The notes under the pieces were generated by a model. The model did no database searches. It was not told the DNA's origin and saw only the letters and a list, made by a program, of their open reading frames with translations. Positions 62,068 to 64,000 of a DNA stretch of 64,000 bases are shown one piece after another. Made by a program: the position numbers and the translations under genes. This stretch comes from Rhodothermales bacterium (lineage in GTDB: Bacteria > Bacteroidota > Rhodothermia > Rhodothermales > JANQRZ01). Where the stretch lies: contig JANQRZ010000018.1 of the NCBI GenBank assembly GCA_028284265.1, positions 173,385-237,384 on the forward strand, given 5' to 3'. Positions within the stretch are counted from its first letter, which is position 1, and every line of letters starts with the position of its first letter.

Positions 62068-62736
62068 CTATTCGCAGCGCGGTCGGCTTGGACCGGTTGG
62101 GAGGCCGGAGTCTGTGCCGCAGATCACACCTTCATTATCGCCGACCGTGAACAGCAGCAGCGGCGCGCCCAGCAGGCCAAGCCACCACGGAATACTGGCT
62201 GTAACCGGCGGAGCGATCGGCGGGAGCGCTGGGACACCACCGGGGAAGCCGCCTCCGACCGGCGGGGTGGTCTGAATCGGTGGGCCGGGCTGGGCTGGAG
62301 TAAGCCCCGCGATAGGCGGCAACTCAGGTAGTTCAGGGATATCGGTCGGTGGCGTAGTTCGTGGCGGTGGAGGTCCGCCGGGGCCGGTACCCGTAATCGG
62401 AGCCGGCGGGACATAGCCAGTACGGGCGTGGCTGTGCGGTTCGCCACAGCAACAGCAGCAGTTGTTCGTCCGCACCGTGACCTTGACTCGAACATTGCCG
62501 CTCGGATCGACCTCGCGACGCTCCGTGACGGGTGGCTCTTGGTACATCGTGCTATCGCAAGGAGCCGGTCGAACGTCTACCTCGACATCCACGCCGCGTT
62601 GGTTCTGATCGGTGGCGAGGTTACGGTCGCATCCGACGAAACCGAGGAAGAAGGTGAGGACGAAAAAGGACGCAGCGGCCCCGCCAGCAAAGTGGCGCAG
62701 CCGGGCGCTCTTGTAGAAGGGACGGGCATACGACAT
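62068..62736 (-). CDS. Proline-rich lipoprotein with five consecutive cysteines
   Basis: 222 aa from ATG 62736. A lipobox-like FVGC (Cys36) ends an unusually long signal region. The middle contains TNNCCCCCGEPHSH (about 92-105): five Cys in a row followed by His-Ser-His, then a Pro/Gly/Thr-rich stretch (about 110-185) and a hydrophobic IPWWLGLLGAPLLLF (about 184-198) near the C-terminus, with a final Cys pair. The Cys/His cluster could bind metal or form disulfides. No family recognised; a C-terminal membrane segment after a Pro-rich stalk is reminiscent of sorting-signal proteins. Confidence 0.7.
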   Translation of the reverse strand: MSYARPFYKSARLRHFAGGAAASFFVLTFFLGFVGCDRNLATDQNQRGVDVEVDVRPAPCDSTMYQEPPVTERREVDPSGNVRVKVTVRTNNCCCCCGEPHSHARTGYVPPAPITGTGPGGPPPPRTTPPTDIPELPELPPIAGLTPAQPGPPIQTTPPVGGGFPGGVPALPPIAPPVTASIPWWLGLLGAPLLLFTVGDNEGVICGTDSGLPTGPSRPRCE

Positions 62737-62882
62737 GGTAGTGCCTCTCGGGGAGTGGTAACGATGACAAAGATCGGTGGTGGATACCAAAGAGAGCGCT
62801 GTGCCAGCGCCTATTGGGCATAGGCTCTGTAACGCAGACTGGACACTATGACTCTCTGTTTAAGGCAGATGTAGAATAAGGC

Positions 62883-62918
62883 AAAAGAGAGCTTCGCCAA
62901 CCGGAAAAGCACTCTCTC
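62883..62918 (-). terminator. Probable terminator after the BNR-repeat gene at the right edge
   Basis: On the minus strand AGAGAGTGCTT pairs with AAGCTCTCT (two-base bulge) around a 12-base loop and is followed by TTTTG. It lies 16 bases after the stop of the 62934 gene. Confidence 0.55.
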
Positions 62919-62933
62919 TGGCCTCTCTGTCTC

Positions 62934-64000
62934 CTAGGGGGTCTTTTTCCGTCCACGCGATGGCGGCTCCGGGGCTGCCTCGATGGTCAACATCTCGGTC
63001 ACCGTCTCACCGCCCATTTCAATCGTGACTGTATACGCTCCGGGCGTGAGATACACCCGACCATCGTCGGCTTTCTCCTGCTCATCGCGGACCTCGCCAG
63101 GATCGACGCTCAGGTCATAGGCAATCGTGTTGAGGCCCAGCTCGGCCTCGTCGAAGGTCGCGCTGATGAGGGTACCGGTCGAGTCGGTGATCGTGAGTGT
63201 GGCCTGTCCGGCGGCGGGCGTGAAATAGGTGATCGCTACTTCCGGGACGTTCGGCTCGCCCCACGCCCAACCTTGGTCGCCCCACCGCTCGGAGTGCCGC
63301 ACCGCTTCGATGCCGAACACCCGAAGCCCAGCAGCCAGCACGTCCGGCGTAAGCTGCGCGACGTGCTCCAGATCGGCGACCCAGATCGACCGCCCGTGCG
63401 TGCCGATGACGAGGTGGTGCTCGCCCTCGTGAATGACCGCATCGTGGACGGGCGCGTTCGGCAACCCCTCGGCGTTCTCACTCATCATGGTCATAAACGT
63501 CGCACCGCCGTCAAGGCTCGCGTACAGCCCGTGGTCGGTCCCGACGAACAGCAGGTGCTCATTCATCGGGTCCTCGACGATTACGTTCACCGGCTCGGCA
63601 GGCAAGTCGGTCCCGATGCGCTGCCACGTCAGGCCGAGGTCGTCGGAGCGGTAGACGTGCGCCTCGAAGTTGTCCCATCGGTAGCCGCTCAGCGCGATGT
63701 AGAGCCGCTCCTCGTCGTGCACCGAGGCGATGACGCGGCTGACCCAGAGGTGCGGCGGTAGTTCGTCGGACACCCGCTGCCACGTATGCCCGCCATCCTC
63801 CGTGACGTGCACCAACCCATCATCGCTCCCGACCACCAGTAGCCCGAAACGATGCGGCGACTCGTCGATGGAGGTCAGTGTGCCATAGGGCACGTCACCG
63901 GGGATACCGCCGAGCGTGAGGTCATCGGAGAGCGCTTCCCACGTCTCGCCCTGATCAAGCGAGCGGTGGAGCTTCTGCGAGCCGAGGTAGAGGATGTCTT
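62934..64000 (-). CDS. BNR-repeat (VPS10/sortilin-like propeller) protein, C-terminal part (runs off window)
   Basis: The frame is open to base 64000 with no start in the window; the first visible residues DILYLGSQKLHRSLDQGETWEAL read as another BNR repeat. Visible Asp-box motifs include EDGGHTW, SDDLGLTW and LDGGATF, and GTHGRSIWVADL is typical of large secreted propeller proteins annotated as glycosyl hydrolase/VPS10. The last ~110 residues form a beta-sandwich (LTITDSTGTLISATF) with a basic tail (SRGRKKTP). Extracytoplasmic location is inferred. A second BNR protein begins the window on the same strand. Confidence 0.85.
   Translation of the reverse strand, partial: DILYLGSQKLHRSLDQGETWEALSDDLTLGGIPGDVPYGTLTSIDESPHRFGLLVVGSDDGLVHVTEDGGHTWQRVSDELPPHLWVSRVIASVHDEERLYIALSGYRWDNFEAHVYRSDDLGLTWQRIGTDLPAEPVNVIVEDPMNEHLLFVGTDHGLYASLDGGATFMTMMSENAEGLPNAPVHDAVIHEGEHHLVIGTHGRSIWVADLEHVAQLTPDVLAAGLRVFGIEAVRHSERWGDQGWAWGEPNVPEVAITYFTPAAGQATLTITDSTGTLISATFDEAELGLNTIAYDLSVDPGEVRDEQEKADDGRVYLTPGAYTVTIEMGGETVTEMLTIEAAPEPPSRGRKKTP

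Overview
This window is a GC-rich bacterial chromosome segment, densely coded and mostly housekeeping. Several traits point to the Rhodothermota/Bacteroidota side of the tree, probably Rhodothermales. Two secreted proteins carry type IX secretion (T9SS) type A sorting domains. A CruF/CrtB/acyltransferase/glycosyltransferase cluster fits salinixanthin-type acylated carotenoid glycosides. DUF2851 and DUF4175 proteins are present, many starts lack a clear Shine-Dalgarno, and some promoters resemble the Bacteroidota TAnnTTTG -7 box. The lineage is inferred from gene content only. No rRNA, tRNA, CRISPR array, IS element or prophage was seen.

Layout. 1-4741 (minus): N-terminal piece of a BNR-repeat secreted protein, a lipoprotein, an M50 protease, a class I aminotransferase and coaD. 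4742-13406 (plus): repeat-rich leader, infC, an odd small membrane protein, rpmI-rplT, pheS-pheT, a ZapB-like protein, zapA, a probable 6S RNA and rny. 13621-17842 (plus): a T9SS cargo and ccmF. 17839-22430 (minus): a metal-uptake operon (MntR-type regulator, TroA-like binding protein, ATPase, two permeases with winged-helix tails), with a divergent outer-membrane protein at 22519-23241. 23247-25000: prmC and an SDR. 24969-27600 (minus): a tightly packed acylphosphatase, PIG-L deacetylase, ATP-grasp, PHP operon. 27733-35681 (minus): phhA, small membrane proteins, a thioredoxin-like protein, PhoU-like, nagZ, nadD, bamD and an LpoA-like protein. 35694-40401 (minus): guaA, gcvH, accC, accB, efp. 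40597-47072 (minus): a T9SS cargo with a PA domain, an unknown protein, a lipoprotein, glyS and a diadenylate cyclase-DsbA fusion. 47276-51656 (plus): carotenoid cluster. 51694-54393 (plus): pyrF, DUF2851, an ABM-domain protein. 54377-62064: TonB receptor (minus), DUF4175 giant (plus), lipoprotein (minus), cobalamin-type ABC ATPase and PduO-type adenosyltransferase (plus). 62068-64000 (minus): a penta-cysteine lipoprotein and the C-terminal part of a second BNR-repeat protein.

Most interesting: (1) the 392-codon ORF joining a DacZ-like diadenylate cyclase domain to a CPYC DsbA-like domain; (2) the PIG-L/ATP-grasp/PHP operon, which looks like an undescribed small-molecule or glycan pathway; (3) the metal operon whose two permeases both end in winged-helix domains, with two overlapping palindromic operator-like boxes; (4) at least six distinct palindromic interspersed repeat families in intergenic gaps, one of which supplies the stop codon of two unrelated genes; (5) the zapA-ncRNA-rny gap.
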